NCBI GenBank assembly: GCA_025642075.2
Contig: JAODUO010000121.1
Location: 98,501-162,500 of the forward strand
From: Ridgeia piscesae
Taxonomy: Eukaryota > Annelida > Polychaeta > Sabellida > Siboglinidae
DNA length: 64,000 nt
Direction of reading: 5' to 3'
Part shown: one piece after another, positions 25,325-57,743 of the stretch
Layout: every line of letters starts with the position of its first letter
Position numbering within the stretch: position 1 is the stretch's first letter
The notes under the pieces: model-generated
Seen by the model: the letters and a program-made list of their open reading frames with translations, nothing else
What the model was told of the DNA's origin: nothing
The model's database searches: none
Made by a program: the position numbers and the translations under genes

Positions 25325-28300
25325 ACCCATAAAACTGTCACAGAATTCAACAACTCTACGTATGAGAACCCAAACAGTTGATGTTGCTTATTTGTGTAAT
25401 ATCCATTTTTCATGACTTCTCTAAGCATTTTACACTTTCCTCCCTGGCAGATCTCTTCAATGAACACCACACGGTATCTGGGATACATTCCAGTTTCCAC
25501 ACTGTTAGTGACAACTGTTTCTGTCACCTAAGGGTTAACAAGGCTGAGAGGAACAAAGGGTTAATGAGACAACCAGCACAGGAAGCAGTAATCCATCCTG
25601 GCTTAGTGCCAGCACGTCAACTATATTCCCGCAAGTGATAAACCAAACTGTTTTATGTATAACCATCATGTATGCTTGATGCTGACGAAGTCAACCAATT
25701 GCAGTATGTAATACAATGGAGGGGAACAACAGTCGCTTCAGTAACCTTTCAAAAACCAACCTGGGTCTAACTGATATTGGGTCTAACTGATATGTGGTGG
25801 GGGGACAGAGCTGAATTTAATGCCAGACACTCCAAGTGAAATGGTGTTTTGACCACAAAAAAATAGTTTTCTGCCAGATTATATAAAAGTGTTTTATGTT
25901 TACTATCAATAAAATTCACTTTTAATTTATAACAGCTACGTACCTCTAAACGACCTTTATTCAATCATGAAACGTATCCATTATGCAATCTTTTATGGTA
26001 ATTCGTTAAAAAAATCTATACTTGGAAAAGGTATCTCTGGTAGTAATCATGCTATCGAAATATAATTTTGAATGTTGCATTCAGCATACTCTGCTCCATG
26101 AATATTTGTTACAAATTTGCCAAAATGTGATCAAAATTACATAATAATTTTTTTTACCATGGAACCAGAGGTCTACGTTTAATTCACAGTGAATAAATGG
26201 CTGAAAAAGTTCAATATATTTTATGCGTACATTGATACACAGTACTCACAAAATGGCTATTTGGTATTGACATTCAATACTAGTGTGAACCCTACATCAA
26301 CAACAGAAACAAACGCACAGTTTTTCTCTGTGAACATTTAGATGAACTGTGGGAGTTCTACTCCCACTGTAATCAGCTCCTGAAACTCAAAGGATTTACA
26401 ACGTACCTGCGTAAATAATGGCTGTTATGTGGCATGTTCTAACACACATTAATCAATGAGCACTTTTAACATGCAGTGAAAGAATGATGTGAATGCAGCT
26501 CATCTTTAGTTCTTCAACGTTCTGTAGATTAAGCAGAATGAGACTTAATGTCTAAAACTAATTGACAACCTGTAACATAATCAATATTTGCTGTCTCTAA
26601 CTGCTGCAAGATATATATACTTCAATTGAGATATGGGATTTTTTAATGAGCTGATTTACAATGCCAGTTTAATGATGACATGTAATATATTTACACAAGT
26701 CTGTAGTTAGGGAATAAATATTTAAATAAATAATGCATTTTGACAGAAACATTATTTAGTTTATATCATAACTGTACGTACACAGAGATAAGCACAAAAA
26801 GCACCTCGGTGGAAACTTCAATCTCGAAAACAGGAAGGATTTCAGACAACTGATTTGGTAGTCAATCGGCGTCACATTTCAACAAAAATCCCAAGCATTG
26901 CTATTACATAAAACATGACGGAGGATACCATAAGAATAAAAACTAAAGAGATCACAAGCAGTGTGACATCACTTCCTGTATGGGAGCAGCACAGGTTGTG
27001 TGTGTGCATACAACTTGACAGGATGTGGGATTATTAAGTTAAGCTGCTGTTGAATATATCAGTACTCCTAAAAATATGAAGTGGATTGTGTAGCTGTGTA
27101 ATGGACATGTAGCAGCAGCATTGTGCTGTAGTGTCAGACCCCCCACGAAGGCCGTAATGGAGCAAACTGATTGTTTATTCAACAAAGTACTCATGTTGAG
27201 GTTACAGTCTATGCTAGGCACATAGATATAGCTCTGTGGCTAGGTCAGACAATGTTTGTCCTGTTGTTAGCCCACTGTGATTTCAAAGCAGTCTCTATCT
27301 GGCTTATTCTTCCCACAACATTTTACATGTATCTCTACCAAATCTTAAATATCTTGGTTACTATTGATGATATATCCATTCACTTCTGTAGTCATTACTC
27401 AATAGAGTAAATAACGACATCTATTGACAAGCTGTGCTTTATCATAATGCATGTTTTATTTGCAGAAACTAGTCCTGAGAACAATAGCAAAAGAAAGGAG
27501 GGAGGGACGATGGATATAAACATCTCCAATAGAGATGTGTTCACGGCTCTAAAAGGAAATATTTAATATAAAGTATCTGTCAAAAAGAACAAAATCTTAG
27601 TGCTTACTGATATTCGAACTGACAAATAATCTAATCACTGGTAGTTGTGTTTTTAATTTCTTTGACAGGCTTTTGACAAATAATAACTGGAAGTTGTGCT
27701 TTTAATTTCTTTGACAGACATTTCCATTGGTATACTTTGCTATGTTTTGCTTGAGAAGCAATGAAAACACTCCCACAAATCAACAAAACACCATTCTAAA
27801 ATAAATTCCCCAGTTATGTAACCCAACTCGACACTGTCACCAGCGCTGTTACAAGCCCCAGCCCGCAGCAGTACATTCAGCCGAGCCTCACAGACAGAAC
27901 GTTTGCGAGCTGTGTGTTATTGATTTGCCCCTGCCTCTGTGTCGTCGTTATGAATCTGAAAACTAATCAGTCTCGCAAGGCTAGTGGCCCACCACAGCAA
28001 CCACGCCAAGCAGTTGCAAGCATTCTGAGTAGCGACCGCGGCAGTTTACGATGGCCGGAGAGTGCATGCACACTTAAGCGTGGCTACACACCATGCATTG
28101 ACGAGACGCATTTCCGTGCAGAGATCAGTGCTTTATTTCAGACGAGACATTAGCAGGGCGAGTTTGGCGCAAAAAATGGTTGTTGCGTTCACGTTAAAAC
28201 GGACGCAATGATGCAGGGAAATGAGGCTTGTTTAATTGACGGCATTAAATGCATTGTGGGTGTTCACCCAGACTGACCTGTATGACTGTCTCTGTTCGCA

Positions 28301-30040
28301 ATCATCTATAAAATATGCAGACATTACTGGCCTTTGATAATCTTAACAGTAAGACCTATTGTATCTTAGCAAGGCCAGTCAGAATAGTATTTGTGTTTCC
28401 TAGGCAATGGAACAGAACTGATAATCTCACTTTAAACGCTGAGGCCGTTGAGCCGTAAATATGACTTTACCACTTTTATCAGTATCTGGATAGTCAGGGA
28501 GCAATCAACATTTACAAGGAGATGTCCCTTTCGTCATGTGAAAGTGACCAACTATTCCATCAGAATAGTCAATAGACACTCTTCATAATTCAGCTATTAA
28601 TTAAAGCAATTAACCACAGTAACACGATTGTTCATTATAAAGTCAGCTGGCCAGAATTATAACCTCAGGTTAATAACAACAATAACAACAATAACCAAAC
28701 AATATTTAATACTGTCATGACCTGGCTGACTAAAATAGCTTGTTCCCACAACTATGTGCAGAATAACAGACACTTCAATTAGTCTAACCTTCCCAATTAT
28801 AAATTAACGACAGCTCCCTCAGCATATAAAATGATTGTACCTAGGCACGCCAGAATATTATATAAGCACCTAACTTCGTTAGACATGGGAACGTACTTAA
28901 AACAGGCCAACCGAGGACAGGGCAGTTCCATCAGCAGACAGCAATAAACACAATTATGTTCCAAATTATCTACCAGATAAAGATCTATTTAAAGCCCTAG
29001 CTATGTCCATTATGTGTACCCAGGTAGTTAGAATGTCTTGCGAGAATTATAGAAACCATAACATCAACAAAGGAAACGAGATAGTGTTGTTTTGTAATGA
29101 TTTAAAACGCAAACTATTACGCCAAAACATATATAAATTATAAATCATGTAAGAGGTTTTCTTATTTATATTATGTATATTTTATAAATATTTTTGATAT
29201 ATATATATGTATATAATAAAAATATAGTCAGATTAGAGTGTATATAAATATAGAATAAAACATGTTGGAATGTCAACATAACATAACATATTGGAATGTC
29301 AACTATATGAACAAAAAGTATATTTGCATATACTGTAAAACATTTTGGGTTTACATTCACTGCTGATGTCTGAAAACACCTTGGTTTCCGATTAACTATT
29401 AAAAAGTCCTATTTATGTTTTGGCCCGTTACCCAACACACATTTTTGTTTAGGCATGAGTAGGAAATGAGGAAGCTCTCACATGTGAAACTAGGTCATGG
29501 GAGCAGGTACTTCACATAATTTGCGTTAACATCATATCACATACATCACCAACTGATCTGTCCCGTAATGATGTCTTAACAACTCCATCCGTGCAGACAA
29601 TGTCTTAGTTCCAGGTCTTTGAGGTGAACAGAAAATCCATAAAGTCAATTAGCATCCAGGTATGCGTTCCTTGTACAAGGACAGAGTCAGGACAAACAGG
29701 GCAAAATTGAAATGTGGGTGGGGTGTGTGAATCTGAGCTACAGCTAGTATGGGGCTCAGTCACAAAGAAACTGGCCTTGGAGTGTAGAGCCTATATTTCT
29801 CTTTCTTTTAACACATTTTCTAATAAATAAACATCATTCATTTGGCCTGTTTTCATCACTACTTGTGTTGTTGCCTGCATAAATAACACAGCGACACACA
29901 ACTCCATTCCTGTATTATTTACAATCTCTTGCGGCTGACAAAGTGTGCAAAAATGATACTGAAAACTACATCACTGTCAGATACATCAACGCAGCACAAA
30001 GACTACTGTACACAGAAGAATAACTAACATCATTTCATGC
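25325..30040. other. Intergenic sequence
   Basis: Mostly unique AT-rich DNA. A 52-bp segment is tandemly duplicated near 27620-27720 (TTTTAATTTCTTTGACAG in both). A less AT-rich, CpG-containing stretch at about 27830-28260 could be a regulatory island or an unrecognised exon; its 79-codon plus-strand frame has no known motif. Confidence 0.45.
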
Positions 30041-30315
30041 AATGCGTGGGGAGCGGTGGTCGCACAGTAGAGTGCCAGACTGTCAATTGAGGGGACGGTG
30101 GTTCAATCCCACCTACCGCCGTTTCAAAACTTAGGCAATTTTGTTCACCCCACATTTGCCTGTGTCTTTCAGAAGACACTAAAAGCCGGTGGTCCCTTCT
30201 ATCTGGAGTCTATGCCAGGGGAAGTAAAGGTTCCCACACAGGGGGTAAATGTGTAACCTGTAGTGGACTCACTAATTCTCGTTGGATTTTAAATGCCCTG
30301 CAAAGGGCCCCATCC
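30041..30315 (+). mobile_element. tRNA-derived SINE
   Basis: The head GAGCGGTGGTCGCACAGTAG (A box) and GGTTCAATCCC (B box), with CACCTACCGCC, resembles a tRNA with a GTC-like anticodon loop, but stem pairing is imperfect and there are no clean gene ends. It is followed by a non-tRNA body with GACACTAAAAGCCGGTGGTC, a phrase typical of invertebrate SINE bodies, as I remember them. The 3' end is uncertain and could extend to the A-rich tract near 30650. Confidence 0.72.
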
Positions 30316-33300
30316 AGTATCTGAGAGACAGAAAGAGAATGCTGTCATCCTTATGTCGGATATTTCTCAACGTTTCTCCCATCTCTTCCTCTCGCAGCTG
30401 TTGTATCAACATCTTTGTCAGGGTGGCACTACGTTCTTTGTCACTGTCACAGTGTCACAGCACTGACATTTACGTGAATTCAGTGCACTGCTACTCAAGT
30501 TCCCTGTATACATTTCTGGCTTGCATTCTCATTACACACAATCCATCTATGCCTGCCACATCTCAATTTCCCCCATTTTTTTCATCTTCTATTTTCCACA
30601 TGTGACTCCCCACTCTCAGCCATCGATCTTTTGTGAGCTTGACTCATTAAAAAAAATTATTCATGGATTGTAAACATAATCTAGACGTATTCCACTGGGA
30701 TGCGGACAGGGTCGATAATGTCTTCAGATAGCTGTTTACAGTTATTTACTGGTTTCTTCCAGCTAAGTAGAAACTAATCATGTGTTTCTGTTTAAGACAT
30801 AATTAATTTTCCTAATGCTGTTTTCTATTAATTATTGTTGTTATTTGTTAGCTCATATTTACATTTATAATCAACAATACATTTAGCTGGTGAAATGCTT
30901 ATAGGGCATCAAGTTTGGTATACACATCGCTTACAGTAGCATACTGCATACCGGGTATAAATATATCATCAATAATTGTTTATAATTATTTAGAACAAAT
31001 CTGACAAATTATCACAAATCATACAGATTCAAAGATAATATTGTTCTGACAAAAGTGTGTTAATAAAAATAAAATCACTTAAAACCATACAAAAAAACAA
31101 ATTTGTACAAGCACACACACACACGCACACACACAATGTCACACACACAGTGTCTCACACACAGTGTCTCACACACAGTTGTCACACACAGTGTCACACA
31201 CACATGCACACACGCACGCCTGAGCGTGCGTGCACACGCACACCCACAGTAAAAGTATAATTGAATTGATTCAGGAAAACGGAAATGAAAAGTAACTCCT
31301 CAGGGGGAGGCGTGCTAACAGCTCTACCCTGGGGACTCGTATCTACAAGCTATTTCCATTAGCTGATGTGCTCAGTAATAATTTATGTGACAAACCAGCT
31401 CAGATTCTTCTTTCAGGCCAATTAGTTGGCCACTTACTACAGCATGAATGTGTTAGTTGCACTTAATTAAACAGCCCTAACGGACCAGTGTAACTTGTGC
31501 TGTACACTACACACTTCTTTTACACATTTCTACATCAAAGCAACAGGGTATATCCACTGATTATAGATTCCTAAAATATATTCCTGAGCTACCAGTAGAC
31601 AGATTAACAAACCACGAAACGTTAGCAATGAAAATCACATAACAGAATGTGCTTAAATGGACAGAAGATTTGATTTCACAGGTATTGGTACTGTACATGA
31701 ACGAAACATTAGCCATCAGTGATCCATGTCTTGAAGCATATCCAGATTCCAGGCTATAAGTAGAACTGGCATGGCATAGAACCATTCACCATGTCACATG
31801 ACATAGGTCATGTGATACATCTGTAATGTCAGTCTGCAGAAATAGACCATGAAGTGTGGCTGAAATATATTACTCACAAAAACATGTCTCTTCAGAGGTT
31901 ATGAGCTATGTGCAATAACAGAATGGTGCTTGACAGTCCAATAACAGAATGGTGCTTGACAGTGCAATAACAGAATGGTGCTTGACAGTACAATAACAAT
32001 AGCAATACTTGGAAACTGAGACTGTTGTGAGGAGACCAAATATTATTGTTTTATTGAAAGTTTATGACAACGAACACTGATAAAATATTGTCTTCAAACA
32101 TAAATGCAGTACAACCTGCGTCATTGAACAGTATATGTAGAATTTAGCAAGTACTTGCTCTCACAGAGTATTGCATTGCATATTTCAGTCTTTGAAAAAA
32201 CAATCACATAATCATAGACCATTTAGGTTAAATATTAGCAATCAAAACATATAACAATCATTAGCAGACCAATAAACGAAGCTGAAATGCTTGAACAAAC
32301 ATTACCATAACATAAGAACATACCATTTTAAGGATATGTCACCATGATTTGATATGCATGGAGCAGCAGTACATAAAAAAAATCAAACTTGGATTTAATT
32401 TACCACTTGGCACCACCATTTTACACTCAAGTTGTATCTGGTTTTACTAGCTCCTACCTACTCAATGTAAATATTAAAAAAAAATCCAATTTACTTCATC
32501 AATAGACACATCTGTGCAAAAAGAAGAACATGGCGTCACATTATATACGGAAGGCATTATATAGATCAACAAATCATTTGTATGCATGTTCAAAGTAAAC
32601 AAAAGTAAAATTAAATTACAATGATTTACAACCAATGAAATGATTACACATTTTTATGTGCTCCACCAATGAAATGGACTTTATTTCCTACCAAACTCAA
32701 ATAAATGAAATTACGTATCACTTCATATGATTTTTGTCATGCGTCTTCGACATATTATTAAATCTCTCGCCCTGTCGGTGAAGTGATTTGAAATATATCT
32801 GCACATGAATTGGTTATAAAAATTCCAAAACTCAGAGGAATTCCGTTTCCTCAAGTACCACACCATGCCACATAAAAGGCTTTCATTTGCTATAAACTGT
32901 TGTAATTTTATTTACCTTTTTCATTTTGAACACACACAACTGATTTGATGATGATATAAATAAGAAAAAATAAAAAATTTACACTGAGTAGATAGGAGCT
33001 ACTCAAGCCAAGTGCAGCATGGACGTAATGTGGTGGCACCGAGTGGTCAATGATATCCCAGTTTGAAAAATTATTCAAAATATACTGTGGCTCCTTGCTC
33101 ATCAAATCATGGTCACATGTCCCCTAAATGGTGTGTTCTTATCTTTAGACAAAGATTCTTCAAGCTTTTCATTCCCCTTTCAAGTATATGAAGATTCAGT
33201 GGATTAAAGTATGCTGAAAATAATAAGCACATAAATAAACCAATTTACTGTAGTGTCACTTACACATCAGAATATATGGCTGCAATAACTCTGGCACTAG

Positions 33301-36300
33301 AACAAAATAAGTGAGTTTTAAGTGTTTTCTTAAATGTTGTTAATGTTGTGCTGGCCTAATGCATGTTGGCACGACATTCCACAATCAAGGACCATCACAA
33401 ATAAGACATTTGCAACATTCTGGATTAAGAATAATTCTATAATCTCCCATAATAATCTTCCCTAGTGTAGCATGCAAATATCTGATGACAGTGTCAGTTT
33501 CTTTTGGAATATCAATCCACTGAGAGAACAATTCTGTCGATCACTGAAATTGCAATAAGTGTACGATAGCGCCATCTATTGGCTGCACAGTAGAACTACC
33601 AGGTATGCATGTATCAACCAGCACATGTTGCAGTGGCTGTCTTGTATAAATGCTGTATCATTTGAGTACCTCATAGTATTACTTCTAGACTATAACTAGT
33701 AACAGTAACATCACTATGGAACTCTTGTGAGCACTTCAAAACTGCCTTTGCAATTACAAGCATAGTTATTCATCAACATATCATCCCAGATCCCACTCTT
33801 TGACCCTTGATGAGTCGAGACACATGACCACATAGGGGAGGTCTCATTACTTCATAATGTCCTGAGAACTGTACAAAGTTTTGTATCGGTTCCAACTACC
33901 ATCCGCTCCCAGCTCCACAAGGAACTTAACTAAGATTTTAAGCAATTCAAAATGGCTTCGAAAAACACTTCATGCTGCTTCGTTCCGATATCCAAAGTTT
34001 AATTCCACTGTCCAAGTGTCCATTAATAACAGCCCCACTCAATAGGTGCCACCACTGTAGCGATGTACTTCTACCACAACACTGTGACACCACGATCAGC
34101 ACATAATGATACTATGTCCATTTTCAATGACTGCGAACTTGTGCGACCACCCCCTATGGGGCGGTGCGCACCAACACAGGTTTGATGCGCACTGCCTACT
34201 CACCACTGATAACTGGATGCTGTTCATTGCCTCACCCAGGCTCTCTCGATGACACTGCTATACTGCAAACAACGGTGATCGCCAACGTCCATTGCTGAAA
34301 CAAGTAATGAAAGCCACCTGCTTTAACGCACACGAGTAATATGGAGTGACGTGGACAGAGTTCAGTTCACTGGCGTCGGGCCAATAGAATATTTATGCTT
34401 CCTGTTTCAGTGACACTGAACTAGAACATGCATGACACACAGACTCAGTTGAGTGGGCACTGTCACGGCATGTCAACTCTTGCACGGCGCAATGCACGGT
34501 GACAGAAACGGGAAAAAGTCCCCATCCCACCTACTAAAATTAATAGGCTGATAATCTCTAGACTTTATTATCAATATAAATTAGTAATTGCTCATTTAAT
34601 GACACCAATCAACATCCGGTTTGCATTTCTTCATTATAAAATGATATCTAGGTTAACCATTCATTCATATATTATGACCATTTGAAAGTTTCAAGTCAAC
34701 ATCAAAGATTACTGGAATCAATCAAATGCTCAGTATCAACAAACATTAATTAATAATTACTGCTTGTTACTGTGATAACATATACTATTACTGAACTAGT
34801 ATGTGTACGTACTAATAGCTTACCCGCTAAGAATATTCAAAATAAATCCGTGGAACAAATAACGGCACTAGCATGATGTATTCTGTACAGCCAATTATGA
34901 TGTAGCCGCAGTCTGACAATCTCTCCACACAGAAATTAACAATTAAACTGGAGAAAGTGGTTGACAAATGAACACAATTTACTTGTGACGGATCTGCCAA
35001 TACTGCCTTGATGGAGACCACTTGTTGGAGTGCATCAATTAACACTGAACACATGCTCCACATACGTAGCTCAATGCACGCTGCTTCCGAATGCAAGTGC
35101 TATGTAGCTAAATCCATCATCAATTACCATCACCGCAGGTAGTAGCTATGCCAGTACCAGCTGAATAGAACATGCACAGTATTGTCAACAGACGAACAAA
35201 TGACAATTCCGCTGCCACGGCAACTTAATAATGTGATGGATTGTGCCAATTCAGCTGCTGCAAACTAGCATTTATTGCTGGTTTCGTACTAAATGAGTCT
35301 GTGGCAGAATGCACGGTGTCATCATTGTTGTCAACATTTTTACTGGAATTGTAATGGCACGTCGTTTGGCGCAATTCAAGTCATTCTGTGGATGATGGAA
35401 CTGGTCTATATTGATGTGTCCTTTTTTCCCTTTACTGTCAGTCTATCGTAGCTTTTTACTGACATATAAATATTATGATTATACAGAGTATCATGCTTTT
35501 TTGTATTGTTTTATGTTGTAAAAATAAACACAATTAGAATTGTTTCTACATGTAATGGTTAAAATGGCTTTACTCTTCCTCTGCCTCATTGAAAGTTTTC
35601 TAAACAGGATAGTCCATTTTACTGTATCCGGAGATTCTTATAATATAAAAGTTCATTGTTTACCAGTAAATTAGTTCATCATTCTGATAAGTAGATTCAG
35701 AATTAGTGACTCTCAGGTGGAATGTATTTTTCAGGTAATAAGGTTGAATAACGTGTGATGAAATAACACATAACATAACCATAATAACAAAACAACATCA
35801 TTCTTGTAAGAAACAAATTCGTGTTATTTTTATGTTACTTTCCTATGCTTTGTTCACCTGTATTAATTTCTTGTTGACTCCTGTTAGATTCCAGTTTTGT
35901 GACAAAACACACAAACAATAACATTAATTTTTTCTATATCATAATATTCTACCTTGGATAGCAGTAACTTATTAAAACTGACTTTTGTGTATGATAATTT
36001 TTACACAAATTAGCTATGATACCATAATAATGTTCTATTAATATTACTGTACGTAGCTGGAATATGTACTGGCTTGATTCAATGAATGTGATAGACAATA
36101 AAGGCAGACATTTTTATGTGAAATTCTGTACTTAAATCCATATATTGTTTGTGTTCATTGGATAACCTGATTATATTAGCACCGCACCTTTACACCACTT
36201 ACCCACCAGGGAACACTACTGAATACATCAGTCTTGAGCAGTATCCCTGGCAGATCACCTTGCTAATCTTAAATAATAGTGCTTGAATTAAGGCACGTTC

Positions 36301-36789
36301 TGGTCATCTTCAAGGTGCTCCACATGCTGCTTGATAACATGTATAGTGTATTATATTAACAGCGTTTGGGAAGTAGATATACCAGCTTTTTAAATAACGT
36401 TAAGACCTGCTTGGCAGTCCATAAGTGTTTGAATGTGTAATTATACAGGGATTCACAAATGCCGGCCAGGTTTCATCTAGGAATTGGAGCATGAGTTGGA
36501 CATGTCTATACTATTCTCACCATATAGAGACCCATCCACCTGTTATTTGGATGGATAAAACCTATTGTGGACAGTTAGTAAACAACGCGATTTCACCGCT
36601 GCAAATATGGCGCGAGCTGTAGGCGCCTCCCAGAGACGCCTCCCATCGCATTCTTTACTTCGACTCGGCGTGTTTAAATTGTTCTAAAACACAAATTTAA
36701 AAAAATTATCTGACTTCGCATATCGGAAGTGATGTAGAATCACATTGCGAACACATACACATCGATATAAGGTGAAAAAAAACGTTTTA
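30316..36789. other. Intergenic sequence, mostly unique
   Basis: Contains a CA-rich tract (31110-31245), a 26-bp unit in three copies (31911-31990) and a less AT-rich segment near 34100-34500 with CpG and a CCAAT string. The region near 36590-36660 is also CpG-rich (GGCGCGAGC, GGCGCC). Either could be regulatory; neither has enough evidence to call. No gene recognised. Confidence 0.45.
31911..31990. repeat. 26-bp tandem repeat, three copies
   Basis: The unit CAATAACAGAATGGTGCTTG plus ACAG and two variable bases is repeated three times with single-base changes. Confidence 0.9.
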
Positions 36790-36790
36790 A

Positions 36791-36882
36791 AAGGCCATAA
36801 TAATTTCAGCCAGTTAAGTATAAAATTACCTGTTTTTTTTTTGGTAATCTTATACTTAACTTGCTGAAATTATTACGGCCTG
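36791..36882. repeat. Strong inverted repeat (about 40-bp arms, 12-bp loop)
   Basis: The left arm (36791-36830) contains GGCCATAATAATTTCAGCCA and AGTTAAGTATAAAATTACC. The right arm (36843-36882) is its reverse complement with about three mismatches. The loop is T-rich. It could be a miniature foldback transposon or an RNA hairpin; arms of this length exceed a typical animal pre-miRNA stem. Confidence 0.85.
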
Positions 36883-39800
36883 TTTTTGTATGTCCCAATT
36901 TCTTAAGACTTTTTAAATGCCATGTTTACATTGAGCAAGTGGTACCTATGATGACCAGGAAGTTCAGTTTACTAACTAAACTTCCTGTTGTCAGGTTTTC
37001 TTTACACAAAAGCAAAACTCAATTACACTGTCCATTGCTACGATGTTTCTTCTTCTTCTTCTTCTATTAATCAGCCAACATCAATGTTTTGATGATGAGT
37101 TGACAACCAAGTCAATAGAAAAGAGGCATGCCCGGATTTGGTATACGTTTACGTTAACAGACGCAGAATATATATCATTTCATACATGCCAAGTCGAGAT
37201 CGCATACTGGCTGCAGTTTCGAGTGCAGGCCAAGTAAGCCGAGCGAGCCCTCGGCCTCAGCTCAGCCTCAGGCTGAGGCAAGACAAATTACAAGTCAGTC
37301 AGAACGCAAATAACCGCTAACGATTGACGCATTTCGCATCGAAGACAGTTGGCGTTGATTTATCCAGCAACATATATATTGCACGACTACTGCAACGTCA
37401 TCTAGCTTACCTTTATCTCGGGATCAGAATCATTATGCTGAGATGATACCTATTTTCGAACAGCAACTACGCACACCTTCAGGTACCCTAATATCGCCAA
37501 GTTGTTTACGTAGTGTGTTGCAAAAGAGTAACCTGGAATTGGTAACCGGTAGTAATCTTTTGACAATACGTTAGTAGCCAAAACGTGTCTATATGCTGGT
37601 GACGCTACTAATCGTGCGTCTTAAAGTAATTTTTTGCAGTTTTAATAAATACCTGTACAATGTATCCATAGTATATCCACATTTTAAATTGTAATACATA
37701 AGTTTTGTTTGTGAAGCACTTATTATACACTAATAAAATAAAAATCTTATAAGACATCTGACTACGCTATCCTGTTTGCACTGTGTGAGACTCTACAACT
37801 AGAACAGTGAGAGCACGTCATGAGAATCATGGCAATATCACATAAAATAGGCTGAGAGCATTAGACAATGATATTTATATTACATTATTTTTGAACTGGC
37901 AAAAATTGTGGGGTGGTGAGTATACAGATCAAGCAAGCTTATTTAGATTCCTTAGAATGAGAACACATACACATAAGTGTTGATGGTGAGTAAGCAGCTA
38001 TCTTAGGATACTTTGATGTTGTAGGTAGTTCTTACACAAACCATATTTCGATCTAGTGTATAAATAATCGCTGTAGTTGCATTACTAAAACATTTAAATA
38101 AGTTTGCATTGTTATTAAGTTACACATAAAATAAAATGATTGTACCATGGGTATAGTTATGCATTGTTATCAAGTTACACATAAAATAAAATGATTGTAC
38201 CATGGGTAGTTATTCTACAACCATCCAGGCATCATGCACACAAATTATGAAAATGAGAAAAGTATATTTTTTCCAACAAACATGATTACAAAAATCTATT
38301 GAATCAAAATAAAGGGAATACATTTTATAATTGTATGTAGTAACTAATGTAGATTTGCACATTAATAAATTAATACACAATAATAAAACAACAACAGCTT
38401 TTATAACACACAAGTTTATGTTTGATTTTGAAGTTGTCTCTCACCACCTTTGTACTTGCAGATACTCATCAATTTAAATTCTGTTGTGGCCTCCATAACA
38501 CAATGTTGCCATAAAATCAGGAATACTCATGGAATTGACAGCATATCTGTAGGGGCCTAAGCATTCCAATGAAGGTCTACATGAACTAACATTTTGTAAT
38601 ACATTAAATGATACAGCCATGCCTTATGGGTAAAACAAATGATATTCTCCAACATTAAAAGCTACATCAAACGTGTCACATTTCATCAATCTGTCCTATA
38701 CATTTTATAAACTGGCACTGAAAACATTACATTATTGTTGATGAATAAAAATTACTTATACAAATAACATGAATGCATTGTAAGCATCAGTACATATCAG
38801 TTGTAATGTTTGACTACGACAACACACATCTACCAATCTACACCAGTTTAAAAATAAACAACATGACAACACTAGGTGGCGCATGTTTCCTCAACTGATA
38901 AAAGGAGACTGACATGCCACCTAGTGAGTATTATTTCATCAGTCAAACATACAGCTATGTCTAGCTCTGTGAGCTAATGATTTATCTGTAGACAGTTAAC
39001 ATGTAACTCAGCGTAATATACATTGCAGTATAACATTTTAATCATAAAATAATATTGCTCACCGTATGCTGCAAATTATATTGTAAATACAATTATAATT
39101 CTTAAAATCTCACACAGTCTAGAATACATTTTCTGAATTGCAGTGAAAACTATTAATTTCTGATACATAAACAACACAAATCGCTGCAATAGGCCTCACT
39201 GCCATGGCTGAATATCAGTTATTCTAAAATGTCTGTTGCTTTTGTAACTACTTGCATTTCTAGGAATGCCATACAAACATTAATATATATTACTAGATGT
39301 GCTTGTTTAATACGATAACACAATCTCAGTCACTATGTACATCAACAATTCTGCTAGTTACAATTAAAAACAAACAATACACTTTAGTAGCGAAATGTGT
39401 TTGAATAGTACATTGTCATTTGGGCAAACCAGTAATTAATTACGTAAAGTAACTATATGCAAAGAATCTATTTGTGAAAGATGTGATTTCTTGCAGTATA
39501 GACAGAATGAGAAGTCCTATGGACATTGCCATATATGATAACCAACCATGGGGCCTGGGCACACTATACCGTAAATGAGTGGGTACTACTATAACAGGTA
39601 CCATAAATGACAGGTGCACCACGGGCTTTACTATAAATGACAGGTATGCTATGGTCACTAACTTCCCAGGTAGGCAGGTACACCCTAGACATTACCATAA
39701 ATGACAGACACCACCACAAATGGGCACCACCACAAATGACGACCCAAGGTATTGTCACACGACAATTACATATTTTATGCAGTCATGCATTTTTAGTAAT

Positions 39801-40247
39801 AACTAAACTGAACGTAACTCTTCCCTGATTCTGTGTTAAAACTACGTAACATATTTAGGCTGTATTTAGGCATGTTGCACAAAGTTCATCATTAACATGT
39901 AGTCAAGTACCTTTAACTACTACTTACTATCAATCAAAATATGTGTGCACTTAATGTTTGTGCCTGAAAATATATACATATATATATATAAAAAGGTAAA
40001 AAGAAACGTGCAATGTTGTTGTTATATTTATATTACTATTCTGAGGTCTGGCTGTCAATTCTTTTGTACCCAATGAGTTCTCAGTCCCAGTATGATACAA
40101 ACACTTCAGCAATCCAAGTCAGGTGTGAAGTCATTCATGAAATCCAACATTCTATCATTGTTATTGTCCACGACTTGGCATTCTGTAAGTTAATACTGTA
40201 CACAGAGATGGAAACCATCTGCTCTGTCCGTGTAGTTCCACCACTCA
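36883..40247. other. Region downstream of gene A, no gene recognised
   Basis: Contains a CpG-containing stretch with imperfect palindromes of GCCTCAG/CTGAGGC near 37240-37280, a 55-bp segment in two copies (38106-38213) and a degenerate repeat with CATAAATGACAGG at 39560-39740. The gene A 3' UTR should occupy the right end of this segment. Confidence 0.5.
38106..38213. repeat. 55-bp direct repeat, two copies
   Basis: GTTACACATAAAATAAAATG and ATTGTACCATGGGTA occur twice in tandem with minor differences. Confidence 0.92.

Positions 40248-57743
<17,496 letters not shown>

Noticed and set aside
27914..28153. A 79-codon plus-strand frame in the CpG-containing stretch.
   Set aside because: No recognisable domain, no splice sites or partner exons; kept only as part of a possible regulatory island.
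30041..30120. A functional tRNA gene.
   Set aside because: A and B boxes are present, but acceptor and anticodon stems pair poorly and a SINE-type body follows directly, so SINE is the better call.
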